DNA from: Sacculina carcini
Lineage: Eukaryota > Arthropoda > Thecostraca > Sacculinidae
Assembly: GCA_916048095.2 (NCBI GenBank)
Contig: OU696591.1
Span: forward strand, 6,624,999-6,688,998
DNA: 64,000 bases
Direction of reading: 5' to 3'
Each line of letters begins with the position of its first letter. Position 1 is the first letter of the stretch. Under the pieces are notes generated by a model, which had not been told where the DNA came from, did no database searches, and was given only the letters and a program-made list of their open reading frames with translations. The position numbers and the translations under genes were made by a program. Positions 21,903-32,446 of this stretch are shown here, one piece after another.

Positions 21903-22458
21903 TGTAGCTGTCGCTGAAAGTGTATTTTTAGTTTGTCATGTTTTAAGTATGGCTGAAATTTATTTATCTCTAAAATAAATATATAAAAGTGAATTTACTC
22001 CATGATAGGTTCATGCTAAAAGTGTTTCCATATAACCGCGTGTGGCGACAATTGTGGTTGGAAGCAGAAACGTGAGTTTGGTATTCTTTGGAACTTTGGT
22101 TTGGTGAATGAGAACGGTGCTATTTGGATGCGTTAAGCAATTTGTTTGAGCGTCAGTTCTCATACTTTTCTGGATTGTGTGTCAAGGAGCCAATCGAGGT
22201 CAGTTTTCCATTGGATATGCCTATAAGTTTGGCTGTATGTGGACTGTCGTGTGTAAGTTGTATTCGTTATAATTCGTTCGTTGAAGTTGTATTCGATATA
22301 TCATATTATAATGTGTTTATTTTCCATGTGTTAATTTTGATTTTCCAGGTTAACGATTTCTCTGCGTTGCAATATACAATTATATACAATCTGGTGTTTT
22401 GGAGCTTCGAGGCGGCGCAGGGGGACCCGTCGACCAACTCCGTAGACTCACAATCACA
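21903..22458 (+). mobile_element. Solo LTR with 5-bp target duplication, 556 bp
   Basis: Starts TGTAGCTGTCGC, ends CACAATCACA, flanked by ATGAA on both sides. Copy 2 of the segmental duplication has the empty site (GAATATGAATATT near 44968). It contains a TATA box (AATATATAAAAG near 21980). TG...CA ends with a 5-base duplication mean an LTR left after recombination between the two LTRs of a full element. It inserted after the segmental duplication. Gypsy or BEL/Pao type both give 4-6 base duplications. Confidence 0.9.
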
Positions 22459-23240
22459 ATGAATATTATTTTATGAAGTGTTCCGCACGACGGACGAGTT
22501 TAAATTCTAGCTTGTGAGAGATTTCTCAGTAGCATTATTGGTGAGCCCACTTTCGAGGTAAGTCTGTGAGTCTGACAAGGTGTGATAAAACATTATAAGA
22601 AAGAATAAGTTATGTCGCATATTGTCTGCTGTGTAGTGTGTGTGCGTACACGAAACACACAAACACACACACACACACACACATGCACACACACACACAC
22701 AAGTTCCAAAAGCTACAGTAAACAACCATGAAGACAGTGGGCCTGTCAGCACACATTGCGCTGCACAAACCACAGCGAGCTAGCACGGAAACGCCCCAAT
22801 GCAAAACGAAACGATGGATGTTTATGAAATGAAAATGTCCCGCGGGCAGCAACTATAGACAATAGGACGTTCAATTTCACCGTGTAGAATGAATTCATAT
22901 ACAAAACTACCGGATTTGACTTCAAGATCCAGAACGGATCGTGTTCGAGTTCTGAATTATTCAGCACGACGGGCGGGTTTGAATATGAGGAGGGCTGAGG
23001 GGAAGTATTTTGTTGAAATTGAAATAAAAATTACTTAATTTTGACTCCAATTGATAAAAAATGTATGAGTTTACCTTTTTTCCTTTTAAATTTGCCATAT
23101 TTGTATAAATTAAATACGAATTTCATTTTATTAATTGCTCCGCACAGCGGGCGTTTTTTAATGCTAGTATTTATATAAATATAAATGAAATGATCTATCT
23201 GTCTGTGTGTGTATGCTTGAATATGAGGTGACCTAACTGT
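22459..23240 (+). mobile_element. Helitron-like CCGC/GCGG repeats, inverted relative to 5738
   Basis: Contains GTTCCGCACGACGGACGAGT...CTAG (22478-22512), AGCACGACGGGCGGGTTTGA (22965), CTCCGCACAGCGGGCG...AATGCTAGT (23140-23167), then the far-end motif near 23210. A CA tract at 22646-22700 interrupts it. Confidence 0.5.
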
Positions 23241-24486
23241 GCGGACTCAATGGTATAGATCAGGGGCTTTGCAGTGTTTGTACTTATATATTTGCAAATA
23301 ATTGATCTGTTGAATGAAATGATGAAGGTTATTATAATCAACGTAGAATCTTGCTATTGTACGGCTGTAGCTGGCATCGTTTTCCAGGATGTTTGCAAAC
23401 ACAAACTTCGGCCTCAGTCGGTGCTCTGTTCCTCTTTTTGTCGTTTTCTAGAAGTTTCGAGCTGCTGCACGCTTTTCCTAATTGTCCTGGTGACTTGACA
23501 ATGACATTTGATGAAGGCTATGAAACCTTGCCTCTTGATTCCTTGTACGAGCCAACTCTGGAAGCGCACCTACTGTGAAAGAAATGCTCATCTGCCACTT
23601 CATATTGCTTCGAGTCGAATTATGTCTGGGTGATTCTCCATTTCTGCGCCATTCTTGCACTAACCATCGGCACATTGCTCACGTGGGACAACACTTGGTG
23701 TTCAAGCATAGCTCACCGTAATATCACGTTGATGAAATGACGAGATTCTGTGATATGTCTTACGATTGTAGCTTATAGGATTGCATGAATGACCTGTTAA
23801 AGCGCTCATTGTTCCAATTGTGCACTGCAGCTGCTGATTTGTCGGTATCTTTGTGAATGCGAGCCGTCGGTAAACGCTCAGATACTCATCAATATTTCTA
23901 CCAAATTCATCCTGACTTTTACTTTGTTGTGCTTCTGATCATGATGTAGAACTCCATTGGCTACATCTGTATCCAAACACTTGGCGGAATTGTGTACTCA
24001 AAATATTGCATGGTTGATTTTTAATCAAGTATCGGTACTTTGGTCCCAAACACCATTTTCAACCACAAACATTTCAATTGGCTATTCGAAACATACACTG
24101 ATTAGACCCAAGCTTGTACGATCACTGAGATCAATGACAAACTACTTTAGGATATTTCAGCGGGCACACCATTACATGCACTGAACGAGGATTGAATGTC
24201 AACTGGAAACCGTAATCTGTGCTGTTTCACATTATGAGTGTTTATTGAGAGACGGCTGACTGTCACGACAATATAATCCATTTGTAAATGGTTGAGATAA
24301 CGTTTTTGCCTCAAGCAGAGTATGTCAGTATGTCGAAAACGGCAAAGGTAAAATTCCTGTCTAAGTCATCATCAATCCTTTAGACTTGGAAAAGTAAACG
24401 GCCCACGCACGAAGCAAAGCACTATTTGCAAATGAGAACAGAAGGGCAATGCTTAAAAGTCAAATCAATCAAGATGATTTAGGGCA
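23241..24486. other. Unassigned sequence, duplicated at 45775-47015
   Basis: About 1.2 kb of non-repetitive-looking DNA. Short ORFs on both strands (for example minus 23675-23478) differ by frameshifts between the two duplication copies, so no conserved coding is evident. It may be part of an unrecognised transposon. Confidence 0.4.
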
Positions 24487-24842
24487 TTGGTTCTCAGCTG
24501 GATTCGGCTCGTGGACACCTAACGGTCTTCGGGCACTTTCCGTGGACCCCGCCTCAATTTTGTCAAAAACGCGAATTTCAATTTCAATGCGAGACCTGCT
24601 CTTTGCAGTCCGCGACCAGTTTTAATATGTTTATATAATTATATAAATTTACGCATTTGAACACAGCAATGGATAGGCTAATGTTCGCGTGGGCAAAGCC
24701 TCACGGCCCCGGCTGGCACACCGCAGGTCCGGCCGCACGGATTTTGCAGTCACCGCCAGCACAGAAACTGCACGGCTGCGCGCACACAAAACCCGCAGTG
24801 CGAAAATTGGGCTACCCTTTCAGAAACGAGCCCAAACGTTTC

Positions 24843-24913
24843 ACCTCACCAGGGAATCGAGCCCTGGAACTCTCGTGCACAGAGCGTGCGTCTTAGCCAC
24901 TCGGCTACGAGGC
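24843..24913 (-). mobile_element. tRNA-derived sequence (class II tRNA-like)
   Basis: Minus strand: A box TAGCCGAGTGGCTAAGACG, B box GGCTCGATTCC inside a perfect T arm CCAGG...CCTGG. In copy 2 the B box reads GGTTCAATTCC. The anticodon arm is abnormal and the acceptor stem poor, so it is a tRNA-like SINE head or tRNA relic, not a working tRNA. Confidence 0.6.
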
Positions 24914-24924
24914 GGACAAAAATG

Positions 24925-24959
24925 ATATGTTTGTTATGTTATGTTATGTTATGTTATGT
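24925..24959. repeat. (TATGT)n tract
   Basis: Five-base repeat TTATG about six times; repeated in copy 2 at 47470. Confidence 0.9.
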
Positions 24960-26705
24960 TAATATGTTTGGTTTGGTCTCAGAACATGCGAGTCTCATAT
25001 CACTACTCATTTCAAGTCGATTTCTTTTATTTTGCTTCAGATCGAACATCACTGAAAACCCTGTTTCACACAAGTACGTCGTAGGAAACGGGAGAAACAT
25101 CTCCGCTGCCTTGTTGCAAAGACGTGGATAAATGTCCTGCTGTTGTAGCCAGAATTTGCTGAGGCTTAGCTTTCGGAATTCGGCCTTGGCCACTGCTGAC
25201 TCTCGGAGCATGAGCAGCTACTCTGCCTCCTCCATTTCGTCGTCCACTACCGCTCCGAATGGGTCTTTGTACCATGGGTAGTAGGCCGGTTCGACGCCGT
25301 CGAAGTAAACCTTGATATCACTCGTGAGCCCTTCGAGATGCGCAGCGATAGACTCCTTCAAATCATCAGGGAGGTCAAGTTGTTTGTCGAGGAGGAAGGC
25401 ATCCAGCAATGGAAAGGCAGCGACGTTCCCTCGGTGCAGTCTCCGAATCCAGAGGGCAATTCGAGCCCCCAATCCGGCGAGTTTGCCCTTCACGTCCGAT
25501 ACAGACGCCTCACGGCCCTGGAGAGTGACATTTACTTCGTTCAAGGTGCCGAAAATGTCTGCCAAGTACGCCAGCTTCATCAGAAACTCCGGGTTCTTGT
25601 AGTTTTTGTGGCGATGATCTCCTCTGGTTTCCATCTCGCGAAGGAAGATATCCACTTCCGTGTGCATTTCAAAGACCCTGGCCAGGCACTTTCCCCTCGA
25701 GAGCCAGCGAACCTGAGTGTGGTAGAGGAGGCTCGTATGGGTCGAGCCTATTTCCTGTGCCATCATTCCGAAGAACCGGTGGTTCTTGGCGCGCCCTCGG
25801 ATGAAGTTGATGGAGCTGATCACGGAGTCGAGCACAGACATCAACTCAGGAGGCATCGTCTTCGAAGCGAGAGCGTATCGGTGAAGAGAGCAGTGAGAAT
25901 TGGAGATGTGAGGCCACTTACTCTTCACGAGGGTAATTAATCCTGTCCGAACACCGATCATGGCTGGCGCTCCATCAGTGCAAATGTGCTGGAACTGCAT
26001 CCACGACAACCCGTTCTTCTCGAAAAAGTAATCAACAATCTTCTTGACCACCTCCGCCGTCGTTGTGGTAGTCAGGAGCTCGCAGAAAAGGAACTCCTGC
26101 TTCACCTTATTCTCCTTTTCGTAGCGGACAAAGGCGATCAGCTGACTTTGGTTCGCTATGTCGGTAGACTCGTCGAGTTGAAGACTTGCCCGAAATGCAC
26201 TGGCCCGGATCACTTGGCAAACTTGGTTGCACACGTCGGCCGCCATGACGTCAATCCTCCGCCGTACGGTGTTGTTGGAGAGTGAGATCTTTGAGATCTC
26301 CCGCTTGGCCTTTTCTCCGAGAACATTGCGAACCATGATCTCCGCGCATGGTTTGATGAGCTCTTCGCCGATCGTATGCGCCTTCTTCCTCTCCGCGATC
26401 TTCAGGGCAACTTCGAAGCTGGCTTGAACCATAGGCTTGGATTCGGGTTGGAATCCGTAAGTAGGCAGAGTACCTTGCTTATCAAAGCGTTTCCTCTTGG
26501 CTTCAAAGTCCTCCTCGGTCAGCTCAATATTCGGGTGTAGATTGCTCTGGTGGCGCGACAACTTCGCCGGTTTTAGGGAGCAGTTGGCCAAGACAGTGGA
26601 GCAGTAGAAGCATTGAGCCGCGTCCAGTCCGTCCCGCGAGAACTTGGTGAAGCCATACTGCTGGTAGGTTTCGTTCCACTTCCTCTTCTTGGACGTTGAA
26701 GCCAT
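24954..26705 (-). pseudogene. hAT transposase, ZBED5-like, copy 1 (in-frame stop)
   Basis: Starting at MASTSKKRKW (ATG 26705), the protein has a BED-type finger (C32, C35, H52, H57), the catalytic Asp regions LQLDESTD (D178) and HICTDGAPAM (D244), and the Cys/His block NSHCSLHRYALASK (270-282). A TAG at 25220-25218 stops it after DDEMEEAE. The same frame then continues through SLSKFWLQQQDIYP and the hAT dimerisation domain FPTTYLCETGFSVM to 24954. It is the vertebrate ZBED5/SCAND3-like group of hAT proteins, many of which are transposon-derived. The stop is shared with copy 2, so it is older than the duplication. Without the C-terminal domain transposition is unlikely. An alternative start MSKIKYN lies 12 codons upstream. 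Confidence 0.88.
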
Positions 26706-26840
26706 CTGCGAAGTACAATTATATTTTATTTTTGACATGGTCATAGCGATCAAAACTGTATGTATCAAACAAGTCGTAATACAATGATTTAACTCAGACA
26801 ATACAATGATGAGACTTAGACACACTCATTCACACAGACA

Positions 26841-27914
26841 GACACAGACTATCAGAAGCGTTCCCTCGAGAGTGACGTCATTTCTTTCTCTATGTCTCAC
26901 ATTTATTTTGATAAATAAGTCTTGATGGAAGAAGGTCTTTTTTCTGAGAAGGTGAAAAAGGCTGTTTTTTATTTTAAGAAAGACTCTGAGTTATAAATAT
27001 ATGCAGAAATCTTGTTTTTTATATTTCATGTTTTGGAAACGAACGAATGAGATACGTTCCCGCGAATGACGTCATTGCCTTCTAGTTGTTTAAAAAACAC
27101 GAAGGACATTCTTTATAAGACAATTTTTGTATGTAATAAGGTCGACAAGAATTATGCTATGCGATTTAATAAAACAATTCTTATAAATATTGCTCGTAAA
27201 CTAATTCATTTATGTTCGTTGTTACATGTAAAAACATAAATGTTTATAAATAGTCACTCACGGGGTCCAATAGACCCCCAAGGGGTCCACTGGACCACTG
27301 TTGGGATCCACGGATTTGGGGAAAGCGTCTTTGAACTTCCTCTGTTTGCCTGTGCACCCTGTGTGCTAATCTGCCAGCACGTGGACAGCGCACTGCACAA
27401 ACATGGTCTGCATGAGCAGCCGCCCTGCAGCGTTTGCTGCAGACTGCAAAAAACAACGACTCAAAACAAAACGCTCAAAACAAGCGATGCAGCCGGGACC
27501 AAGGCGTGCGTCGTACAACTTCTGTGCTGAACAGCCACACAAACGTGCTTCAACACGAAAACACACACATGCTATTCGTAGACAATTTCAAATTGTTATT
27601 GAACTTTATTTAATCTAAGATATTTTTGCCAACTTTCAACAAAATATCATGCTGGTAAATTCACTGATACAATGAAACTTTTTAAAATTTTGCTCGTAGG
27701 AAGAGCGTTATTTATATAAGAAAATCGGTATAATTCCATACCCCGCCAATGACATCGATAGCCCAAATCAGTTGTTTTGTGATTGTCTATGGTTTACTGT
27801 GTGTACGTGTGTGTGTGTGTGTACGTGTGTGTGTGTGTGTGTTTTGTTGTTTCTTGATGAAGGCAACACGATTTTTACTCGGAAATTGATCGGCCTTTGA
27901 GTATTCTATGGAGA
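26841..27914. other. hAT upstream flank and unassigned repeat
   Basis: AT-rich DNA with two GCGTTCCC...GTGACGTCATT repeats (26855-26885; 27052-27078) and a CpG-rich island at 27350-27560. Open frames at 27240-27530 and opposite overlap each other and look spurious. (TG)n at 27797-27841. Confidence 0.45.
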
Positions 27915-28258
27915 ATGTATCAGATGCGGTTGATCAGACCAGTTTCTTGAAGAAAAATGCACACATGTCGTCGCATGAAGAGATGCATGCCAGGGCTCAT
28001 ATTGGTGCCACCAAGCAGCATTGAAATAATGATGTTTTGTATACCACGTCTTTGAAGTTTGGTCATGAGCAGCTGCTGGCTGTCAGCGTACTTGCAACAC
28101 TGAACAAGTACGTGATCGACAGTCTCGTCTTCTGCGCAGTGCGGGCATGCTGCATTCGTGATGAGCTTGAGACGCGTCATATGCTGGTTGAGTTTGGTAT
28201 GTCCAGATCGGAGTCGGAAGAGTGATACATCGAGATGCCGATTAGTGCATTTGGCCAG
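27915..28258 (-). pseudogene. I-like LINE C-terminal fragment, copy 1
   Basis: Minus strand reads MTRLKLITNAACPHCAEDET, HVLVQC, MLLGGTNMSPGMHLFMRRH and ends ETGLINRI, the zinc-knuckle-like C-terminal end that follows RNase H in I/Jockey-type LINEs. It is cut at 28258, the duplication border; copy 2 keeps the RNase H (50442-51350). Confidence 0.8.
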
Positions 28259-28445
28259 TCTTATCTAATAGAAAAGTATATAGGTGAATATTTTTTATAT
28301 TTGGACACAATATTTCCCTCAAATAGCTTCATATTTAAGCCTGCCCGTCGTACGGAAATATTCAGAACTCAAACACGACATAGTGAAAAATGATGAAAAA
28401 TGAAACATTTTCATCAGAATATTTCCAATATATATATATATATAT
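28259..28445 (+). mobile_element. Dispersed repeat, 5' part, split by a PLE
   Basis: Near-identical to 57508-57685. The right part resumes at 29071, with the PLE fragment between. Confidence 0.8.
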
Positions 28446-28990
28446 TTTGAGCTTTCTGATGTTATGCTCCTGGCAAATGACGGATGTATTGTCAGTGAGG
28501 ATTGTTCTGTTGAGCTTGATCTTATGCTCTTGCGCGTAGTGCCGAAAAATAGCGCCGTCGTGCAAGTGAGCAGTGAGTCGCTTGTGCAAAGTTGTTGTTG
28601 TGTGGCCGATGTATTCAGAATTACGGAGACTGCAGTCTCCAGTTTGGCATTTATGTGAATACACGACGTTCACTTTTTGCGTCTCTTCGGTCCTTGGTAG
28701 GCAGCTATTCTTGACAATCGACTGGTATGTTTTTCGAGTTTTGTAGTAAATGACTAGTTTAATTTTTGTTTCTGGTTGACATGGAGTAACGTGTTTCCTA
28801 ATGATTTTCTGAAGTGCAGTCTCGTCTTGTTTGTAATTTGAGCTCATAGTGTTTCTGTAATATAATTTGAGTGTATCTTGGTCTCTGTCTTGGTTGTTTT
28901 CATTCGTAATCATGAAGTCATGTAGTTTTTGTCTGATTACGTCATCGATGCCTTTTTGTGTGTAGCCATTATTAGTCAATAATTTGCCGA
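28446..28990 (-). pseudogene. PLE fragment with GIY-YIG nuclease, nested insertion
   Basis: Minus strand: LVIYYKTRKTYQSIVKNS, VNVVYSHKCQTGDC, EYIGHTTTTLHKRLTAHLHD, then RHYAQEHKIKLN and EHNIRKLK, where (TA)n cuts it. This is the linker and GIY-YIG domain of a PLE from a family distinct from the one at 3211 (about half the positions differ). The RT and the Glu-containing end are missing. TA runs lie at both ends. Confidence 0.85.
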
Positions 28991-29014
28991 CTCTATTGAT
29001 TTCCGGCTCTATTG

Positions 29015-29018
<4 letters not shown>

Positions 29019-29071
<53 letters not shown>
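29019..29071. repeat. (TA)n microsatellite
   Basis: TA run at the PLE's upstream end. Confidence 0.97.
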
Positions 29072-29073
<2 letters not shown>

Positions 29074-29280
29074 CTTAACATAATTCCCCAACATCATTTG
29101 CACAAGTACTATTATACTTTTACCAGTATAATATTAACTGCCGAAAAATTAGTATATTTCTTATTATTAGTTTCTTATTATTATTTCTTATTATCTTATT
29201 TCTTATTATTATTATTCTTATCTTATTTTCTTATTATTATTCTTATTATCTTATTTCTTTCTTAAATTAAAGGTTAAAAG
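29072..29280 (+). mobile_element. Dispersed repeat, 3' part, then TTATT repeats
   Basis: AACTTAACATAATTCCCCAA to GCCGAAAAATT matches 57684-57765; then degenerate (TTATTA) to 29270. Confidence 0.75.
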
Positions 29281-29602
29281 GTTAAATGCCTAAGTGGCAG
29301 CTGCTACACGGGAAGAAGCCGAAGCTTATGAACACACAGGCGTGCCCCGTGCAGCTCGCTGCCACCGCAGAACCGACCCTCTCCACGCTATGGCGCCACA
29401 AGGACGTAAGACGTATTAGAGAGGGCCACCTCCCCAGAATGCATGGCACAACTCATGACTGATATCTGGTACCATTTACTGCTGGGTTGACAGGGGCTGT
29501 GGGATTGTAGAATTCGCCCAATGAAATTCTGCTCCGCCGGGTTTCGAACCACGGACCTCCCGCTTGTGAGGCGGGTGTGCTAACAACTGCACCACGGAGT
29601 CC
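29281..29602 (-). mobile_element. tRNA-Val-derived SINE, full length
   Basis: Minus strand starts GGACTCCGTGGTGCAGTTGT with A box GTGGTGCAGTTGTTAGC. The anticodon arm CCCGCCTCACAAGCGGG carries CAC (Val), and the B box is GTGGTTCGAAACC. A body of about 250 bases follows, ending CAGCTGCCACTTAGGC. The 3' part recurs at 8831-8916. The tRNA head is well kept but continuous with the body, so it is a SINE, not a tRNA gene. Confidence 0.85.
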
Positions 29603-29636
29603 ACGGAGTCCTTATTTCTTATTATTATCTTATTAT

Positions 29637-30615
29637 TAGTATAAGTATATTTCTGTGTAATCGCAAGTGCGTAAATTGTGATTGGACTTCAGTGAAATTA
29701 AATCAGTGTATATTCATGTGTAATCGCAAGTGCGCATAATAGCTGTCAAATTGGCAACATGACATTTTGACTTTACACCGCCGTAACTTACTTCAGATAT
29801 ACTTTGGAAAATTACAAATTATACCGTATTGTAGAAATCAAGATTTCTAGCACGATGGTATAATTGATTTTAATGTGTGACAAATAGTTCCTGAGAAATA
29901 GTAGAAAAATGAATTGATTTTAGTCACCTGGTGTTCAAGTGTAATTTGGGATGCATTTGAGAATTTTGCCAATTTTACACGTTTTTTGTATCATTTGTGG
30001 GTATAAATTATAACTTTTCTTGTAGAACACAAAATTATCTACACAATAGTATAATTTCTATAGCTGTACCATTGCTGGTTTATGAGGAATAGATAGCGAA
30101 ATATTGACCAAAATATTCACGTTCATGTGTGCTAATGTTGCCTTTTTGACTTTGTCATTTACACTTCACACCGCTGTAACTTGTTTTTAATACACTTTGG
30201 AAAGTTAAAAATTATACCGTGCTGTAGAATACAAACTTTCCAGCATGATGGTATTACTTATTTAGATGTGTGATAATTACTTTTTGAGAAATAGAGAAAA
30301 AAGTATAGAAAATCGGACGCGTGGAGTATAAATATAATTTTGAATGTAGATTGATTTTTTTTACATTTTACATGTCTTAAATTCGTTTTTTGGGTATAAA
30401 TTATAGTTTGTTGAGTGGAATAGAAAATTTTCTACACAGTGGTATAATTTTATAGTTGTACCATTGCTGGTTTAGGAAGAGTAGTCTTCAGAAAATTGAC
30501 CAAAATTTTCCCATTTTTCAGGCTTCATTTTGTCTTTTCACCGCTCTAATTTTTTTGGTTTTATTTTTAAAATTAAAAATTTAACCTACAGTGTAGACAA
30601 AAAAATTCCGGAGAT
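29637..30615 (+). repeat. TATAAATTATA satellite block, composite copy I
   Basis: Same unit plan as 18845-19860. It leads without a gap into the 142-bp tandem repeat. Confidence 0.9.
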
Positions 30616-31030
30616 AGGGTATAGGAGGAGATAGGGTAAACAGACACAAATGACCTCAATGACCTTAAAAATGACCTCAGAGTTAAACAAAACCTAGCCT
30701 ATGACCTTCTCGCATCCATTTTACCCCTAGGGACCAAGTTTCATCAAAATCGGTCCAGTGGTTCAGAAGGAGATTGGGTAAAAAGACACAAATGACCTCA
30801 ATGACCTTGAAAATGACCTCGGAGTTCATCAAAACCTAGCCTATGACCTTCTTGCATCTATTTTACCGCTAGGGACCAAGTTTCATCAAAATCGGTCCAG
30901 TGGTTCAGAAGGAGATTGGGTAAACAGACACAAATGACCTCAATGACCTTGAAAATGACCTCGGAGGTCATTGTCGTTCCTCGGAGGAGACAGGATACAA
31001 ACAGACATTTAGAAAATTTGCAATCAGTGC
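30616..31030 (+). repeat. 142-bp tandem repeat, composite copy I
   Basis: GACACAAATGACCTCAATGA starts at 30643, 30785 and 30927: period 142. Each unit holds TTCATCAAAATCGGTCCAGT. The same array has two units at 54209 and four at 62562. Confidence 0.92.
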
Positions 31031-31900
31031 AGGGCAAAAAAATCATCAATTCGGACCTTCGGGCCGAATTGGAAAATGCTGCAGTCGTTTCTGTTTGTCG
31101 TTCCTCGCAAACAGCGCGTGTTGCTCAACGGTAGAACGACACAGGGGTCCGATGTAACCAGCCGAGTGCCGGAGGGATCCTGATACTGAGTCCGTACTGA
31201 GTCCGCTCCTGTTTGACATACTCGTCAATGACCTAGCAGTGAGCTTGGGAGACTCGGCGCTACTCTACGCTGACGATATCATCAATTCTTCATTGTGTCG
31301 AGATGGCTACAGATGGCCAGATTCTACAGTGTCTAATTGGCCGTTTTTGTACCTGCTGCGGTGAATGCGAATTGAGACTTGACTCAATCAAATGTTGAAA
31401 GCTCAGCGTTACACTCAGAAAGCAGTTGTGCTTGTGCGAGTATAAAATTGGCGGTGAAATAGTACAGACGATTTGCGTGGTTCGTGTCCTGGTTGTCATG
31501 ATGAATCTAATCTCACCGTCCTGGGTGTCATGATAAATCTAATATCACCGTCCTGGGTGTCATGATGAATCCAATCTCACCGTCCTGGGTGTCATGATGA
31601 ATCTAATCTCACCGTCCTGGGTGTCATGATGAATCTAATCTCACCGTCCTGGGTGTCATGATGAATCTAATCTCACCGTCCTGGGTGTCATGATGAATCT
31701 AATCTCACCGTACTGGGTGTCATGATGAATCTAATCTCACCGTCCTGGGTGTCATGATGAACGATAAACTCACCTTCGACCCACATGCTGAAGCCATTAC
31801 TCAGGTAATTGTGCGAGAAATTGGTTAGGTAATTGTGTGAGTGGTTGGTTAGGTAATTTTGCAGGTAATTGTTACCTAAAAATACCCCCTTACACAAAAA
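31031..31900 (+). pseudogene. CR1-like RT fragment containing the 32-bp minisatellite, composite copy I
   Basis: Plus-strand RT pieces: FVVPRKQRVLLNGRTT, a degraded GVPQGS block (RVPEGS), LLFDILVNDLAVSLGDSALL followed directly by YADDIIN, then GECELRLDSIKC, EYKIGGEIVQTICVVRVLGV and, after the minisatellite, MMNDKLTFDPHAEAITQ. This is motif order B to E of a CR1/Jockey-group LINE. YADD is intact, but frames change several times. The coding piece stops at AITQ near 31802, and GGTAATT repeats follow. All three window copies share the start and end, so they descend from one already broken copy. Confidence 0.75.
31486..31774 (+). repeat. 32-bp minisatellite, 8 units plus the 33-bp source unit
   Basis: Eight exact 32-base steps from 31486 to 31741 (unit GTCCTGGGTGTCATGATGAA + TCTAATCTCACC), then a 33-base version GTCCTGGGTGTCATGATGAA + CGATAAACTCACC, which encodes VLGVMMNDKLT in the RT frame. 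Confidence 0.97.
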
Positions 31901-32446
31901 TACCCAATTACCCCAAAAATACCCACCCAACCCAGTCTCTGACTTTCAGTCTCTGACTTTCAGTCTCTGACTAACCCTCGCTGAGTGTGCACGTGTTTTC
32001 CGTCGCTCGTTCGCGCCCGGCTGTCTACGCTTCGCTGACGCTCACCGACGACAGATCCTGCTTTCTGCTAACGCTGAGTGTTCATTGAGTTATATTTCAG
32101 TTGTTTTATTATTATATTTGATTTAGCGTTATTTTGATTTTTCATTACTCGTTTTGTTCATTGATAATTTTTGCCTTTTTAAAGGCGGATATTTTCTTCT
32201 TGCGAGCTCATTCATTTACTTTTAAGACTGTTTAAGACTTTTAAGTCAATTAATCTTTTTTTATTTCAGGTTATATATTTGAATTTTTATATTTTGTTTC
32301 TGAATGTGATTGAGAATCAGGGTTCGCAGCCATAGTTGCTTTGCAATCTTCCTGCTGAATTCTCTCATCACATTCTTTTTCGTCACTTTTCAGTTCAGTT
32401 TGTATATTATTTAATTTAACTTTGTCTATAAACATAAGTGTTGTTC

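Larger units (their letters stand above)
24487..26840 (-). mobile_element. hAT element body, copy 1
   Basis: The left end resembles a hAT terminal repeat (CATTGGTTCTCAGCTGG here, CAGTGGCTCTCAACTGG in copy 2) with GTGGACCCCGCC inside. The other terminus and the 8-base target duplication were not found; GGGGTCCACTGGACCACTG at 27277-27300 may be its decayed mate. Confidence 0.5.
16525..28258 (+). repeat. Segmental duplication, copy 1
   Basis: Matches 39840-50783 in direct orientation over about 11 kb, about 2% substitutions in the exon compared base by base. The left break lies in (CA)n; the right break is at GCATTTGGCCAG, after which copy 2 continues into the RNase H fragment while copy 1 switches to a dispersed repeat. 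Copy 1 has a private solo LTR (21903-22458) and a longer 10-bp array. Confidence 0.93.

Noticed and set aside
22124-22462. 112-aa ORF with hydrophobic stretches
   Set aside because: It lies within the solo LTR and is absent from the other duplication copy.
25312-26427. Plus-strand frames of up to 200 aa across the hAT gene (and 47954-48829)
   Set aside because: They are antisense shadows of the transposase, in GC-balanced DNA with few stops.
27240-27566. Overlapping Cys-rich ORFs on both strands in a CpG-rich patch
   Set aside because: No recognisable domain, overlapping on opposite strands, present in both duplication copies only by descent.
29532-29602. A functional tRNA-Val gene on the minus strand
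   Set aside because: The tRNA-like head runs straight into the SINE body, which recurs elsewhere.
31486-31774. Regular 32-bp repeats that could suggest a CRISPR array
   Set aside because: Units are contiguous with no spacers, and derive from RT codons in an animal genome.
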